Assembly: GCA_020343675.1 (NCBI GenBank)
Contig: CP070806.1
Coordinates: 2,887,572 to 2,930,136, forward strand
Direction: 5' to 3'
DNA: 42,565 nt
DNA from: Phycisphaerales bacterium
GTDB lineage: Bacteria; Planctomycetota; Phycisphaerae; Sedimentisphaerales; Anaerobacaceae
Shown: one piece after another, positions 16,617 through 25,140 of the stretch
Layout of the letters: every line of letters begins with the position of its first letter
How positions within the stretch are numbered: position 1 is the stretch's first letter
Notes under the pieces: model-generated
What the model saw: the letters and a program-made list of their open reading frames with translations, nothing else
Told to the model about the DNA's origin: nothing
Databases searched by the model: none
Made by a program: the position numbers and the translations under genes

Positions 16617-17957
16617 TCAATCCTGAGCCTGTTCGCTCTGTATGGATTTGAACGATTTCAGTATGAACGCGCCCAGCACAAGCACGACCCCCACCAGGAC
16701 GGTCAGCAGCAGTCCCTTGTGCTTTTCCGTCCAGGCAAGCGGTTCCGGCTCAGTTTGCCTGAACAGTGGATTGCCGGTCATACTCCCCAGCCTGGCTATG
16801 CTCGCGCTGACCTGTAATGGGTCAGACAGTCTCTGCTTGAGATCATACCGCGGCGTGATTGCGGATTCCAAGCCGACATAAAGCAGGGGGGCGAGATTAC
16901 CCGTATTCTCGAATACGATCTCATGGGCCATCATATTCGCCAACGCCGATTTCAGTGAAACAGGCTTGTCATCGTAGTTTTTGATCGTAATTCTCAGATA
17001 CTTGTGAGCTCGCATGCCAGAGGGGAGACGCAAAACCAGTCTTTCATGCTTCTTCCCGTCCGCCGCGATATATCTGTAAATCACATCACTGACGATCCTT
17101 TCCCAGTTTACCTCAACTTCTCTGAATCTCTGTCTGTTATCTTCACTATGGACGCGGATCTGACGCGTAGCAGCATCTCTGCCTTCGAGGCTCACATACC
17201 GGTAAAACGAGTCGTCAGCGATATCAAGCTCGATTTCAGTTACGGGCAGCAACCGATGCCCCAGATCGTAAACGTAAATACTCGAACGGTTCTCGCCATC
17301 TTCACGGTGTTCTGTCAGCACGATGTTCACCGCCTGCCGCTCCGCACGGCTTTGCTCAATCCTGGATGCCTTCACCGCGCCAATCACGGGACTGTCCTGC
17401 TCGGCCGGCATCGGCAAGACGGATATCCGCAGATACCGGTAATCATTTGCCGGCAAATCCACCTGCTCGAATCGTCTGTCATCCCTCACCGCGAAAATGT
17501 AGGCATGCTCGACGAGCGTGAAAAACTCGATATTGTCATTGGAGCCCTCAATTTTGACGGCCCGCCTGAAGTTGCCTCCTCCTGTCGTGACTTCAACGGA
17601 ATTTTTCGTTGTCTTGTCCCCAAAATCCAGCGTGACCAAAGCAGCGCGGCTGGCATTTGTCGAGCGGTTTATCACGGCTGGCTCGTACATCTTCCTGCCC
17701 TGGATATCTTTGGACTGAACCACCACATACGGAATCTGGTTGCCAGCCGCATCTGTAAGTCGAATATCGCCGAGGTCAGGCTTTGCGACATTGTAGATCT
17801 CAGGCGTGAGTGTAAGCCGGCAGTATTCGCTTGCGCCTTCTTCAATGGTTGCCTCGGCACAGTACTTCCACTGCGACAGGTCCAGGGCAAATGCGTGATT
17901 CATCATCCCGACCAGCAGTATAAGCACGGCCCGGCTCAATATTCCACACATGCTCAT
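16617..17957 (-). CDS. DUF3999 family protein with signal peptide and C-terminal membrane anchor
   Basis: 446 residues. The open frame extends to 18341, but the first 128 codons are a shadow of the upstream gene. The ATG at 17957 has GGGAG seven bases upstream and starts a proper signal sequence (MSMCGILSRAVLILLVGMMNHAFA). The mature protein is a beta-rich extracytoplasmic domain (LDLSQWKYCAEATIEEG, DIRLTDAAGNQIPYVV, and a discoidin-like VKIEGSNDNIEFFTLVE), ending in one membrane helix (LLLTVLVGVVLVLGAFIL) and a short basic tail. DUF3999 is characteristically found next to DUF2339, as here with a 14-base gap, so the pair probably works as one envelope complex of unknown function. Confidence 0.8.
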   Translation of the reverse strand: MSMCGILSRAVLILLVGMMNHAFALDLSQWKYCAEATIEEGASEYCRLTLTPEIYNVAKPDLGDIRLTDAAGNQIPYVVVQSKDIQGRKMYEPAVINRSTNASRAALVTLDFGDKTTKNSVEVTTGGGNFRRAVKIEGSNDNIEFFTLVEHAYIFAVRDDRRFEQVDLPANDYRYLRISVLPMPAEQDSPVIGAVKASRIEQSRAERQAVNIVLTEHREDGENRSSIYVYDLGHRLLPVTEIELDIADDSFYRYVSLEGRDAATRQIRVHSEDNRQRFREVEVNWERIVSDVIYRYIAADGKKHERLVLRLPSGMRAHKYLRITIKNYDDKPVSLKSALANMMAHEIVFENTGNLAPLLYVGLESAITPRYDLKQRLSDPLQVSASIARLGSMTGNPLFRQTEPEPLAWTEKHKGLLLTVLVGVVLVLGAFILKSFKSIQSEQAQD

Positions 17958-17971
17958 CGTGAATCTCCCAA

Positions 17972-20326
17972 TCACTCGGCCGCGTCTTTCTCCGATAACA
18001 TCACATCGAAGAAACCCTTCTTCTTCAGGAATTGATACAGATACGACACGCTCACTAACGTAAGTCCGGTTGCCAGAAATGCTGCAATTCGATATACGCT
18101 TTTGACGGTACGCGTATCCAGTATGAAGACCTTGACCAGGAGCAGGGCGAATAACCCTAACGAGATGAACCGCAAGATTCTGTTCTTTCGCCAGAATCCC
18201 AGGGCCATAAGGACTGCTCCATACATCGCCCACATCACGGAGATGTACATGTGCGACAGGAATCTCCAGTTGCTGATCGCTTCGGCGAACCGGTTCCGGC
18301 AGTACCAGTAAAGGTATATCTCTTCGGTCAGCAGCACCCACAGTACGAATATACCGGCCAGGGCGAATGCCATGCTGAAAGTTCGCGTGTGAAGATCCTG
18401 TTCATGCCCACGCCTGAGCAGTCGTGTGGCGGCGAAAAGCCCCGCCACAAACACCAGGACAATCCCGAACTCGACATTCGCGAAGGCCACAAAACTGCTG
18501 CCGTAAAACTCGTTAAACACCAACATCGTGAAGATTGATCCCACTCCAGCCAGAATCATCGCCAAAACCCTGCACACGATCCCCTTCGGGCACATCGGGC
18601 GAACGAGAAGAACCAGTGGGAACACCGTGAAAAGGATAACCGCCCCTTTGTAGAACAACCTGTTTCCGGCGGCGCTCTCGGCCACGTTGTAGGTGCAATG
18701 CCCGTACCATTCCATTGTCGCCGCGGCCATCTGCAAGAGCGTCGTCGCACCATAGAGGATTTCCACAATCAACCCTCGTTGGTCCTCAGATAATTCCGTC
18801 GTCCTTCTATATATGATATGGCAGAGAAGCACCGCGCCTGCCACAAAACACCACGTGCCGAAAGCAGGATTGAAAACGAGTGAAAATGCCCCAGTATGCA
18901 TCGGCAACTCATGCAGTAACTTGCCAACGCTCGACAAGAGTGCGACGGCACCTCCGGCCTGTGTCCAGATACTTCGATATCTCAGTCCGATGATCACCAA
19001 CACGACCCCCTCGGCCGCCCAGGCGATTGCCACGGCATACATTCTCAGATAAAGCGGCACGGCAATCGTCAGGAAGAGAAGCCCGATCACCAGCAGGGCC
19101 AGCCGAAGCTCCAGGTCGCCTTTGCACCGCCTGGCGACCAGAGCCATCACAACCAAATGTGCGGCGCACAAACCCAATGTACAATAGGCAAGCTGCACCC
19201 GATACTGCGTATATAGAATGACCCACAGGTAATAGAACACAATCGCCGCGTTGGCCAAAACCAGACATACGTCCTCTTTCTGAGCTTTGACCTTTCGGAC
19301 TAATTCGTGAAGTATAGGCAGGATCAGGTAGAGCCCGAAGAATATACCGAGCCACGCCAATGCGATGGGCATCTGTTCCGGCATCTCTTCGACCGACCGC
19401 ATCGCGGGCCGATAGAACTTCTCGAACCACCCAGTGTAGAGCAGGAATGTTCCAAGAAACGCGAGCCAATCGACTGCTCGCCACTTTCGGTAGTACGCAC
19501 ACAGCATCGCGCCGACGCCCAGCACGAGGACGTAGCTGAACAGGGGCATGGGCACGTTCTCGCCCGTCGAAATAACCACGGGCGTCAGGTACCCGCCAAG
19601 CAGGGAAAGAAACGCGGCTACAATCTCGTTCAGGCTCACGGCATAGAGCATCGCTGCGGCTGTAACACATATCGCAAGGACAAAAGCCGCTGTTGGGCCG
19701 ATGAGTCCGTAGAACCGATACGCCGAAAAAACTGCTGCATAGAGTATCGCGAAGCCCAGCGCCGTCACTGCTCTGGCAATGGTCCCATATCCGCGCCTAC
19801 GGGTGATCTCCCCGATCCCCAGCGCAACCAGGCCGGAAAATGCGGCGATGGCCACTCTGCCTGAAGGCCCTATCAAGTTGGTGTCATACGCATATTTGAG
19901 AAAGAAGCCCACGGCGAAAATCACCGTGACAATGCCGGCAAAAAGGGCCCACCGTGTACCGATTTGTTGTTCGAGCCCAACTTTGCCAACGTCAGCGACT
20001 TTCCTGCGGTCTTGCTCCAAACGCTCGGCGGCTGCCTTCAAGAGCTCCTTGCCGGATTTCTTGTCCACTCGGCGTGTTCCGGCGGTGACGGCCTCCACTC
20101 CGGCAGGCCTGCCGAGCTCTCGCCCTCGGCTCACCTGAACCGGCCGCTCCGGAAGCGGGGGCGGCTGTATCAATTCTTTTGGTGCAATCTCCCCTGCCTT
20201 TCGCGGAGCCTCCGGATGCACCTGTCTGGTTTTGTTCAGTGCAATGATGCTGATGACCAGTGCAACTGGCCCGCAGAGAATACAGGCCAGCGCCAGCAAA
20301 CCCAAGAGAACTAACAATCCTTCCAT
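17972..20326 (-). CDS. DUF2339 polytopic membrane protein
   Basis: 784 residues. One N-terminal helix (LLVLLGLLALACILCGPVAL) is followed by a proline-rich cytoplasmic stretch and a short charged, coiled-coil-like part (KELLKAAAERLEQDRRKVAD). The family hallmark comes next: LEQQIGTRWALFAGIVTVIF and AVGFFLKYAYD, then about twenty further hydrophobic segments to the C-terminus. No enzymatic motif is known for DUF2339 and none is visible here. The ATG at 20326 has AAGGAG at suitable spacing. It precedes DUF3999 by 14 bases and follows the FG-GAP protein by 71 bases. Role unknown; a transport or envelope-stress function would be a guess. Confidence 0.85.
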   Translation of the reverse strand: MEGLLVLLGLLALACILCGPVALVISIIALNKTRQVHPEAPRKAGEIAPKELIQPPPLPERPVQVSRGRELGRPAGVEAVTAGTRRVDKKSGKELLKAAAERLEQDRRKVADVGKVGLEQQIGTRWALFAGIVTVIFAVGFFLKYAYDTNLIGPSGRVAIAAFSGLVALGIGEITRRRGYGTIARAVTALGFAILYAAVFSAYRFYGLIGPTAAFVLAICVTAAAMLYAVSLNEIVAAFLSLLGGYLTPVVISTGENVPMPLFSYVLVLGVGAMLCAYYRKWRAVDWLAFLGTFLLYTGWFEKFYRPAMRSVEEMPEQMPIALAWLGIFFGLYLILPILHELVRKVKAQKEDVCLVLANAAIVFYYLWVILYTQYRVQLAYCTLGLCAAHLVVMALVARRCKGDLELRLALLVIGLLFLTIAVPLYLRMYAVAIAWAAEGVVLVIIGLRYRSIWTQAGGAVALLSSVGKLLHELPMHTGAFSLVFNPAFGTWCFVAGAVLLCHIIYRRTTELSEDQRGLIVEILYGATTLLQMAAATMEWYGHCTYNVAESAAGNRLFYKGAVILFTVFPLVLLVRPMCPKGIVCRVLAMILAGVGSIFTMLVFNEFYGSSFVAFANVEFGIVLVFVAGLFAATRLLRRGHEQDLHTRTFSMAFALAGIFVLWVLLTEEIYLYWYCRNRFAEAISNWRFLSHMYISVMWAMYGAVLMALGFWRKNRILRFISLGLFALLLVKVFILDTRTVKSVYRIAAFLATGLTLVSVSYLYQFLKKKGFFDVMLSEKDAAE

Positions 20327-20397
20327 TTGCTCCGCTCCTTGAGAATCTCGCCTTATTCATCTCTATTGAGATCGACGGGCCGCGATGAACGCTCCGA

Positions 20398-22803
20398 TTA
20401 GTCCTGAGGGTAGATAATGATGCGATCATGGATGACGGTGACCAAATCGGGTTTGCCGTCACCCGTAACGTCGGCAACGGTCAGCTCACGCGGCTCGGTG
20501 ACCGCCTTGGCGCGACCTCTGCTCTCGCGATAACTCTTCTGCTCAAATACCTTGAACCGCATCGCCGGGGCCGGTTTGACACCGGCGTCAAGCGCGAGTA
20601 TTTCGATATGGTTTCGCGCGTGCTCAACCATGATCACATCGGTTCGCCCGTCACTGTTGATATCGCCGGCGGTTAGGTTTCCGTATGTGCCGTCCTGTAT
20701 CCTGGTTTCATAGCTGAACTGCTGCTGGAGGTACTGGGCCGCCAGATCTTTTGCCGGCGGGACGACCAACGCAAATTTCTCGGTGTCGAACAACAGCAGG
20801 CTGTCGGCCGGACCGCCCGTGAGCGGGGCAAAGAGCATTTTCAGATGGGTCGCGCTGGTCCACTTGCCGACGTTCAACTCTCGTTCGAGCCGGTAGGTCT
20901 TGTCGCTGCCCGCTTTGAGTATTTGAAGCTGGCCCTTTTGTCCGTCCAGAAGCAGAATCGCCGCGCTGTCCGACCCCGACGGCTTCTCGATATCGAATAC
21001 ACCGACGGCCGCTATCTGGTTCTCCGTGCTCCTGGCATTGTACTGGTCGATCACGGTCCACGTCCTGCCCTCGGAAAAGACAAGGCTCCGTGCGAAATTG
21101 TTCTGGGCAACCAGAAGCTCCCGCCCGGCCTTGCCGTCAACGTCGGCCAGAGCAATGGAACGCAGGTTGGCATCCTTAATCAAACTGGCCTGTGCATCCG
21201 GCGAATCGACGATCTCAAATTTGTCCTTCTGCACCTGGCGAACCAGTATGGGTGACTCGTAGCTGACAAATATCAGAACGTCCTGCAAACCGTCCTGATC
21301 GACATCGAGCACTTTCAGACCGTCCGGGTTCGCCTTGAGCTTCTCAAGCACGACCAATCTGTCTTCCTGCCCATCGGTTTGCCGTTTGTGCGCCGTTTTC
21401 AGGCTATTGATTGCCCGGAGCGTCCGCACGTCTTTGTCGTCTTTGGATACATAGATGCAATCAGCCGCGCCGTCTTTGTCGATGTCGGCCAGCTCCATGG
21501 CCACCGGCTCACCCGTCAAAGCCACAGGCCGCGGGAACGTCAACCTGTCGTTCTCATATCCGCTCAGGCCGATGACCTTCTCTTTGATGCTCAAAACCCC
21601 CAACTCGGTCTTGCCGTCGTCGTCGATATCGACGGCGGACAGGCTCGTGATATCGGCAAAGGCAGGAAATCTCACCGGCTCGGCCAATCCGAGGCCGGCC
21701 GTTTGTCTATAAAGAATGAGCTCGGCGGCGCCCGGATCGCTGATGGTGACATCCGCCAGGCCGTCGCCGTCGAAATCGCCGACGGCCAAATCGCGCTTCG
21801 CACTCTCCTGCCCCGACGCGAGAGGATAAAACAGGATCGGCCAGTCCGTATCGCTGCGGTCTTCAGCGGACAGCCCGTAGCAGATGAGCCGTCCGCTCAC
21901 GCTGTCCACCGTGAGGATTTCGTCGCCGGCCTTCTCGTCGATGTCCTCAAGCGTAAGCGCGAATGGTCTCTCGATGAAGAATTGTAGTTGAGGCCCTAAG
22001 CTTCCTGTTTTGAGGCCGAAGCGGACGTGCACGGGCTTTTCCGTATCGCTTGCCACCAGGACAAGGTCGTTGAGGCGGTCGCCGTTCAGGTCGCCGACTT
22101 CGACCCCGAGAGTCTGGCTGGAGCCGGGATACTTCACGGGCTCGGCCAGCGAGCCGTCTTTCTCCTGGGCGATGATATAGACGCCGTCCCGGCCCGCCAG
22201 GGCCAGATCGTCGGCGCCGTCGTTGCTCAAATCGGCACACACCAGCGCGTTGGGCGTCGCCAGGCCGTCGTCAATTCTGATTTTCTCTCTCGTGTGCCAG
22301 CTCGGTGTCTTCGGCCCGTCGGTTTTAGCCTGGCCGGCCCGTTGCAGCATGACGTACAGACCGCGGGGCTCACCATAGAAAGCCAGGTCTGTCAGTCCGT
22401 CCGAGTTCAGATCCCCGCAGACCAGATTGTACAACTTCTGCGAGACCGGGATGCTCTGTGAGGCGAAGCGCGTAGGAGGAACGATGGCATTAACGTCGAT
22501 GTCATCGGGATCGACGGCGATCTCCATCTCGCCCGGTCCGAGGGCTTGCTTTTGAATCAGCAGCTCGATTCTGGCCTTCCTGTTGTTCACGATGGCCATA
22601 TCGTTCCGGCCGTCACGGTTAAAGTCGGCGACCGTCAGGCTGCCAATCCCCCAGTCCAGCTTGACCATCTCCATTTCTTTGAATCCGTAGTATTGCGAAA
22701 GATCGGTCGAGTCGGCCTGCCGTCCAAGAACAGCGGTCCCCATGATTCGCAAAACAACAATCGCTGATAAGACCTTATGTTGCCACACAATGAAGACCTC
22801 CAT
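20398..22803 (-). CDS. Exported FG-GAP/VCBS-repeat beta-propeller protein
   Basis: 801 residues from the ATG at 22803; a GTG-type extension to 22854 adds no signal-like sequence. The N-terminus (MEVFIVWQHKVLSAIVVLRI) is a signal peptide or anchor. The rest consists of many repeats with the calcium-binding pattern D-x-N-x-D-G-x-x-D, for example DFNRDGRNDMAIV, DLNSDGLTDLAFYG, DFDGDGLADVTISD, DINSDGRTDVIMVE and DVTGDGKPDLVTVIH, spaced to build one or two seven-bladed propellers of the integrin/VCBS type. Binding of polymers or surface proteins is the usual role. It sits between the clan-A glycosidase gene and DUF2339, and has a promoter candidate just upstream. Confidence 0.85.
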   Translation of the reverse strand: MEVFIVWQHKVLSAIVVLRIMGTAVLGRQADSTDLSQYYGFKEMEMVKLDWGIGSLTVADFNRDGRNDMAIVNNRKARIELLIQKQALGPGEMEIAVDPDDIDVNAIVPPTRFASQSIPVSQKLYNLVCGDLNSDGLTDLAFYGEPRGLYVMLQRAGQAKTDGPKTPSWHTREKIRIDDGLATPNALVCADLSNDGADDLALAGRDGVYIIAQEKDGSLAEPVKYPGSSQTLGVEVGDLNGDRLNDLVLVASDTEKPVHVRFGLKTGSLGPQLQFFIERPFALTLEDIDEKAGDEILTVDSVSGRLICYGLSAEDRSDTDWPILFYPLASGQESAKRDLAVGDFDGDGLADVTISDPGAAELILYRQTAGLGLAEPVRFPAFADITSLSAVDIDDDGKTELGVLSIKEKVIGLSGYENDRLTFPRPVALTGEPVAMELADIDKDGAADCIYVSKDDKDVRTLRAINSLKTAHKRQTDGQEDRLVVLEKLKANPDGLKVLDVDQDGLQDVLIFVSYESPILVRQVQKDKFEIVDSPDAQASLIKDANLRSIALADVDGKAGRELLVAQNNFARSLVFSEGRTWTVIDQYNARSTENQIAAVGVFDIEKPSGSDSAAILLLDGQKGQLQILKAGSDKTYRLERELNVGKWTSATHLKMLFAPLTGGPADSLLLFDTEKFALVVPPAKDLAAQYLQQQFSYETRIQDGTYGNLTAGDINSDGRTDVIMVEHARNHIEILALDAGVKPAPAMRFKVFEQKSYRESRGRAKAVTEPRELTVADVTGDGKPDLVTVIHDRIIIYPQD

Positions 22804-22871
22804 TCTTTCGCCAGCTCTGGTTCGAACAGCATCTTCCGCCCAGGACTCTACCACTTTGTGCGTACACCAAG

Positions 22872-22900
22872 AATATACATCCCGGGTACAGAAGCATCAA
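22872..22900 (-). promoter_or_regulatory. Candidate promoter upstream of the FG-GAP/DUF2339/DUF3999 genes
   Basis: On the minus strand TTGATG (22900-22895) and TATATT (22877-22872) with a 17-base spacer lie in the 187-base gap before the gene starting at 22803. It suggests an internal promoter within the longer gene run. Confidence 0.45.
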
Positions 22901-22990
22901 CACCTTTTGTCGTCGTGGGTGGGTTCTCTCGCAGGCATGTGCATAGTCTGCCAATGGCAGGTGGGTCACACCGAGATCGCCGATGGAATT

Positions 22991-24436
22991 TTAGATGCGG
23001 TCATTCTCATCCGAGCAAAGGATCCGCAGCGCGACGTCATTTTCGTACTTCGGGGTTTTGAGCGTTAGCCGGCCGCCTGCGTGGTCGAAGGTTTCTTTCT
23101 TGTCCACCTCGCCCGTTTTCGTGTTGATCCATTCAGTGCGATACTTGCCTCTGGGCAACTCAACCTGCAACTGGGTCGCGTTTCCACCATTGATGTAGAT
23201 GGCGTAGGCCCGGCCTCTTTCGACCAATGCGCGGGCGGTTGCTTCCTCCGGCATCCCGCCTTTGATGACCGAATTGTCGGGTTTCATCCTGACAAAGTCA
23301 AAGCCGTTGATAAAGTCGCGGAGGATTCGCAACTGTCTATGTAACACCGCTCCGCCGCCGCCGGGGGCGTTGATGTCCGCCGTCCCGTCTTCGTGGCCGA
23401 CGGTAAACGAGTAATCGAGATTGTCATAAACGGCTCCACCGGCAAGAATAAAATCCCAGCCTTCGATCCGGTAAGGTTCCGGCTCGCTGCCGGCGAAACC
23501 CGTCTCGTCGTCGCCGATGACGCAGTTCAGGCCATAGTTGTCGGCAACCGTATCAGGCGGCTTGGCGTAGTGAAAATTGAAAATCGACACCCTCGGATTA
23601 GGGTCAGTTATCTTCTTCTGTTTGTTGGCGATGTTCTGGGCGATGAGGTGTCTGGCCTCGAAATCGGCTTCCGCGTCGGCGATGGTTTCGGCGATATGGG
23701 CTTGCCATTCGAGCGTCACGCCGCCGAAGTACGGCTCGTTGCAGATTTCATAATACAGGTTGTCAAAGTCCTTCAGCTCTGCGACGATCTTGACCACCAT
23801 CGCATCCTGCACGGCCAGCAGTTCAGGGTGTTTGAGCGTATAGACCTCGGTGCGTTCCATTGTGCCAATGCCGTTAATGTTGTTGGCTGCATTCATCGGG
23901 CTGAGTTTCCACATCTGGTCGCCGTAAAAGGGGCAGAACAGCACCAGCTCGACGACAACGCCTTTTCTGCCCGCCTCGCGGACGAAGTTCCTAAGGCGGT
24001 CAAAATAAGCAGTATCGTACTTCGTCAGGTCGAATTTGTTGCCGCCATTGGCATAGCCGGGCTCGCTGCTGCGCGCCCAGGGACAGATCAAGTCGCTTTT
24101 CTTCGGCGCCAGCGTGTTGTCCTGAATCTTAAAGGCTCCGAACGGCTCGCAATAGGCACCGGTGAACGTGCGGGTCAGATTGAAATCCAACGATTCGAGC
24201 GTCCTGAGATATTTTCTGTAGTTGAACGCCTGATTGAGAACGGCTCCATAGTGCTCGCCTGAGGTAATCAGAATCGTCGGCCGCCCTCGCCACAGGAAAT
24301 AGTGAGGATTGTCCGGATGGAGCCGTATCGGCTTGACGGCCTGCCCGGACACAGCCGTCTGCGCAGCAGCGGCGACCGGCAACAGCACCGAGGCGCACAA
24401 GAACATCCCGAGAGGCCTTCCTGCCTGGTGAGACAT
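22991..24436 (-). CDS. Secreted clan-A glycoside hydrolase-like protein
   Basis: 481 residues. The second of two adjacent ATGs (24436) is chosen because GGAAG lies six bases upstream of it but touches the first. Signal peptide MSHQAGRPLGMFLCASVLL, cleaved near AAAAQ. The body is a TIM barrel with PIRLHPDNPHYFLWRGRP at the start, the acid/base motif YYEICNEPYF (E234) and a candidate nucleophile in VIGDDETGF (E311), as in GH5/GH39-like clan-A enzymes and the DUF4038 group. A C-terminal beta domain has RGRAYAIYINGGNATQLQVE, LPRGKYRTEWINTKTGE. Substrate unknown. It lies 32 bases after the lipoprotein gene, so the two are probably co-transcribed. Confidence 0.8.
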   Translation of the reverse strand: MSHQAGRPLGMFLCASVLLPVAAAAQTAVSGQAVKPIRLHPDNPHYFLWRGRPTILITSGEHYGAVLNQAFNYRKYLRTLESLDFNLTRTFTGAYCEPFGAFKIQDNTLAPKKSDLICPWARSSEPGYANGGNKFDLTKYDTAYFDRLRNFVREAGRKGVVVELVLFCPFYGDQMWKLSPMNAANNINGIGTMERTEVYTLKHPELLAVQDAMVVKIVAELKDFDNLYYEICNEPYFGGVTLEWQAHIAETIADAEADFEARHLIAQNIANKQKKITDPNPRVSIFNFHYAKPPDTVADNYGLNCVIGDDETGFAGSEPEPYRIEGWDFILAGGAVYDNLDYSFTVGHEDGTADINAPGGGGAVLHRQLRILRDFINGFDFVRMKPDNSVIKGGMPEEATARALVERGRAYAIYINGGNATQLQVELPRGKYRTEWINTKTGEVDKKETFDHAGGRLTLKTPKYENDVALRILCSDENDRI

Positions 24437-24468
24437 GCGCATCTTCCTTGTTGAATTTGCGTACAGAG

Positions 24469-24900
24469 CTATTTCAATCCATAGATGGGTTTGAGCTGCT
24501 CCTCGGTGGGCAGTTGCTCGTAGCGTTCGCCCTTGGGGCCGATGTACGCGCAGCCGTCTCTTTTGAGCTTGACCGGCGTGATCGAGCCGTTGTCGTTGTG
24601 GATCTCAACAACAACCTGCCCGCCACATCCGTCTTTGTGCTTGTGTTCCTTCTCTCTGTGCTCCCGGTCCATCTGGCTGAGCAGCTCTCCCACGCCCAAC
24701 AGAGCAGCACCCACGGCAGCACCTTCGCCCGGCTCCTCAGACTGATAGCCCACAATGCCGCCAACAAGAGCGCCGCACAGCGCCTGCGAATAAATGGGAT
24801 TGAGCTTCAGGCCGCTGTTGCCCTCGTTACAGCCGCAAAGGCCCAGCGCCAGCGACAACATCACAACGACTGCAACCGACTTAGTTGGTGTTGTGTTCAT
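24469..24900 (-). CDS. Small glycine-zipper lipoprotein
   Basis: 143 residues from the ATG at 24900, which has GGGAG at seven bases; the frame to 25047 upstream is not coding-like. The signal MNTTPTKSVAVVVMLSLALG ends in LCGC, a lipobox-like site. A glycine-zipper segment follows (ALCGALVGGIVGYQ and GEGAAVGAALLGVGEL, about 45-80), similar to those of small outer-membrane lipoproteins, then a His/Lys-rich linker (REHREKEHKHKDG) and a short beta domain that ends in EQLPTEEQLKPIYGLK. Such zippers insert into or stabilise membranes. The exact function is not known. It is the first gene of a six-gene same-strand run. Confidence 0.7.
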   Translation of the reverse strand: MNTTPTKSVAVVVMLSLALGLCGCNEGNSGLKLNPIYSQALCGALVGGIVGYQSEEPGEGAAVGAALLGVGELLSQMDREHREKEHKHKDGCGGQVVVEIHNDNGSITPVKLKRDGCAYIGPKGERYEQLPTEEQLKPIYGLK

Positions 24901-25013
24901 ACTGTGCTCCCGAATAAGATTCTCCTTGCCTGTTTCCACACGGAACGATTCTATTGCGTCATGTCCCTTCGGCCACCCGAAAACTACACATACGGGCCAT
25001 GGAAGCCGAGTTA

Positions 25014-25041
25014 ATTGTACACCTGCACACGGAACAGTCAA
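25014..25041 (-). promoter_or_regulatory. Sigma70-type promoter of the lipoprotein-glycosidase unit
   Basis: On the minus strand TTGACT (25041-25036) and TACAAT (25019-25014) with a 16-base spacer lie about 110 bases upstream of the lipoprotein start. The rest of the 24901-25140 gap shows nothing else clear. Confidence 0.55.
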
Positions 25042-25140
25042 GCCCATAGAAATAGACGTAGAAAGTGATGATCTGTTACGAGTGTTTCTGAAAAAATTTC
25101 TGCGACAAATTCGGGGTGAATATCCAAGCCCCGCAACAGC

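Noticed and set aside
17958..18341. N-terminal 128-codon extension of the DUF3999 frame
   Set aside because: It overlaps the end of DUF2339 in another frame, and the ATG at 17957 has a ribosome site and signal peptide.
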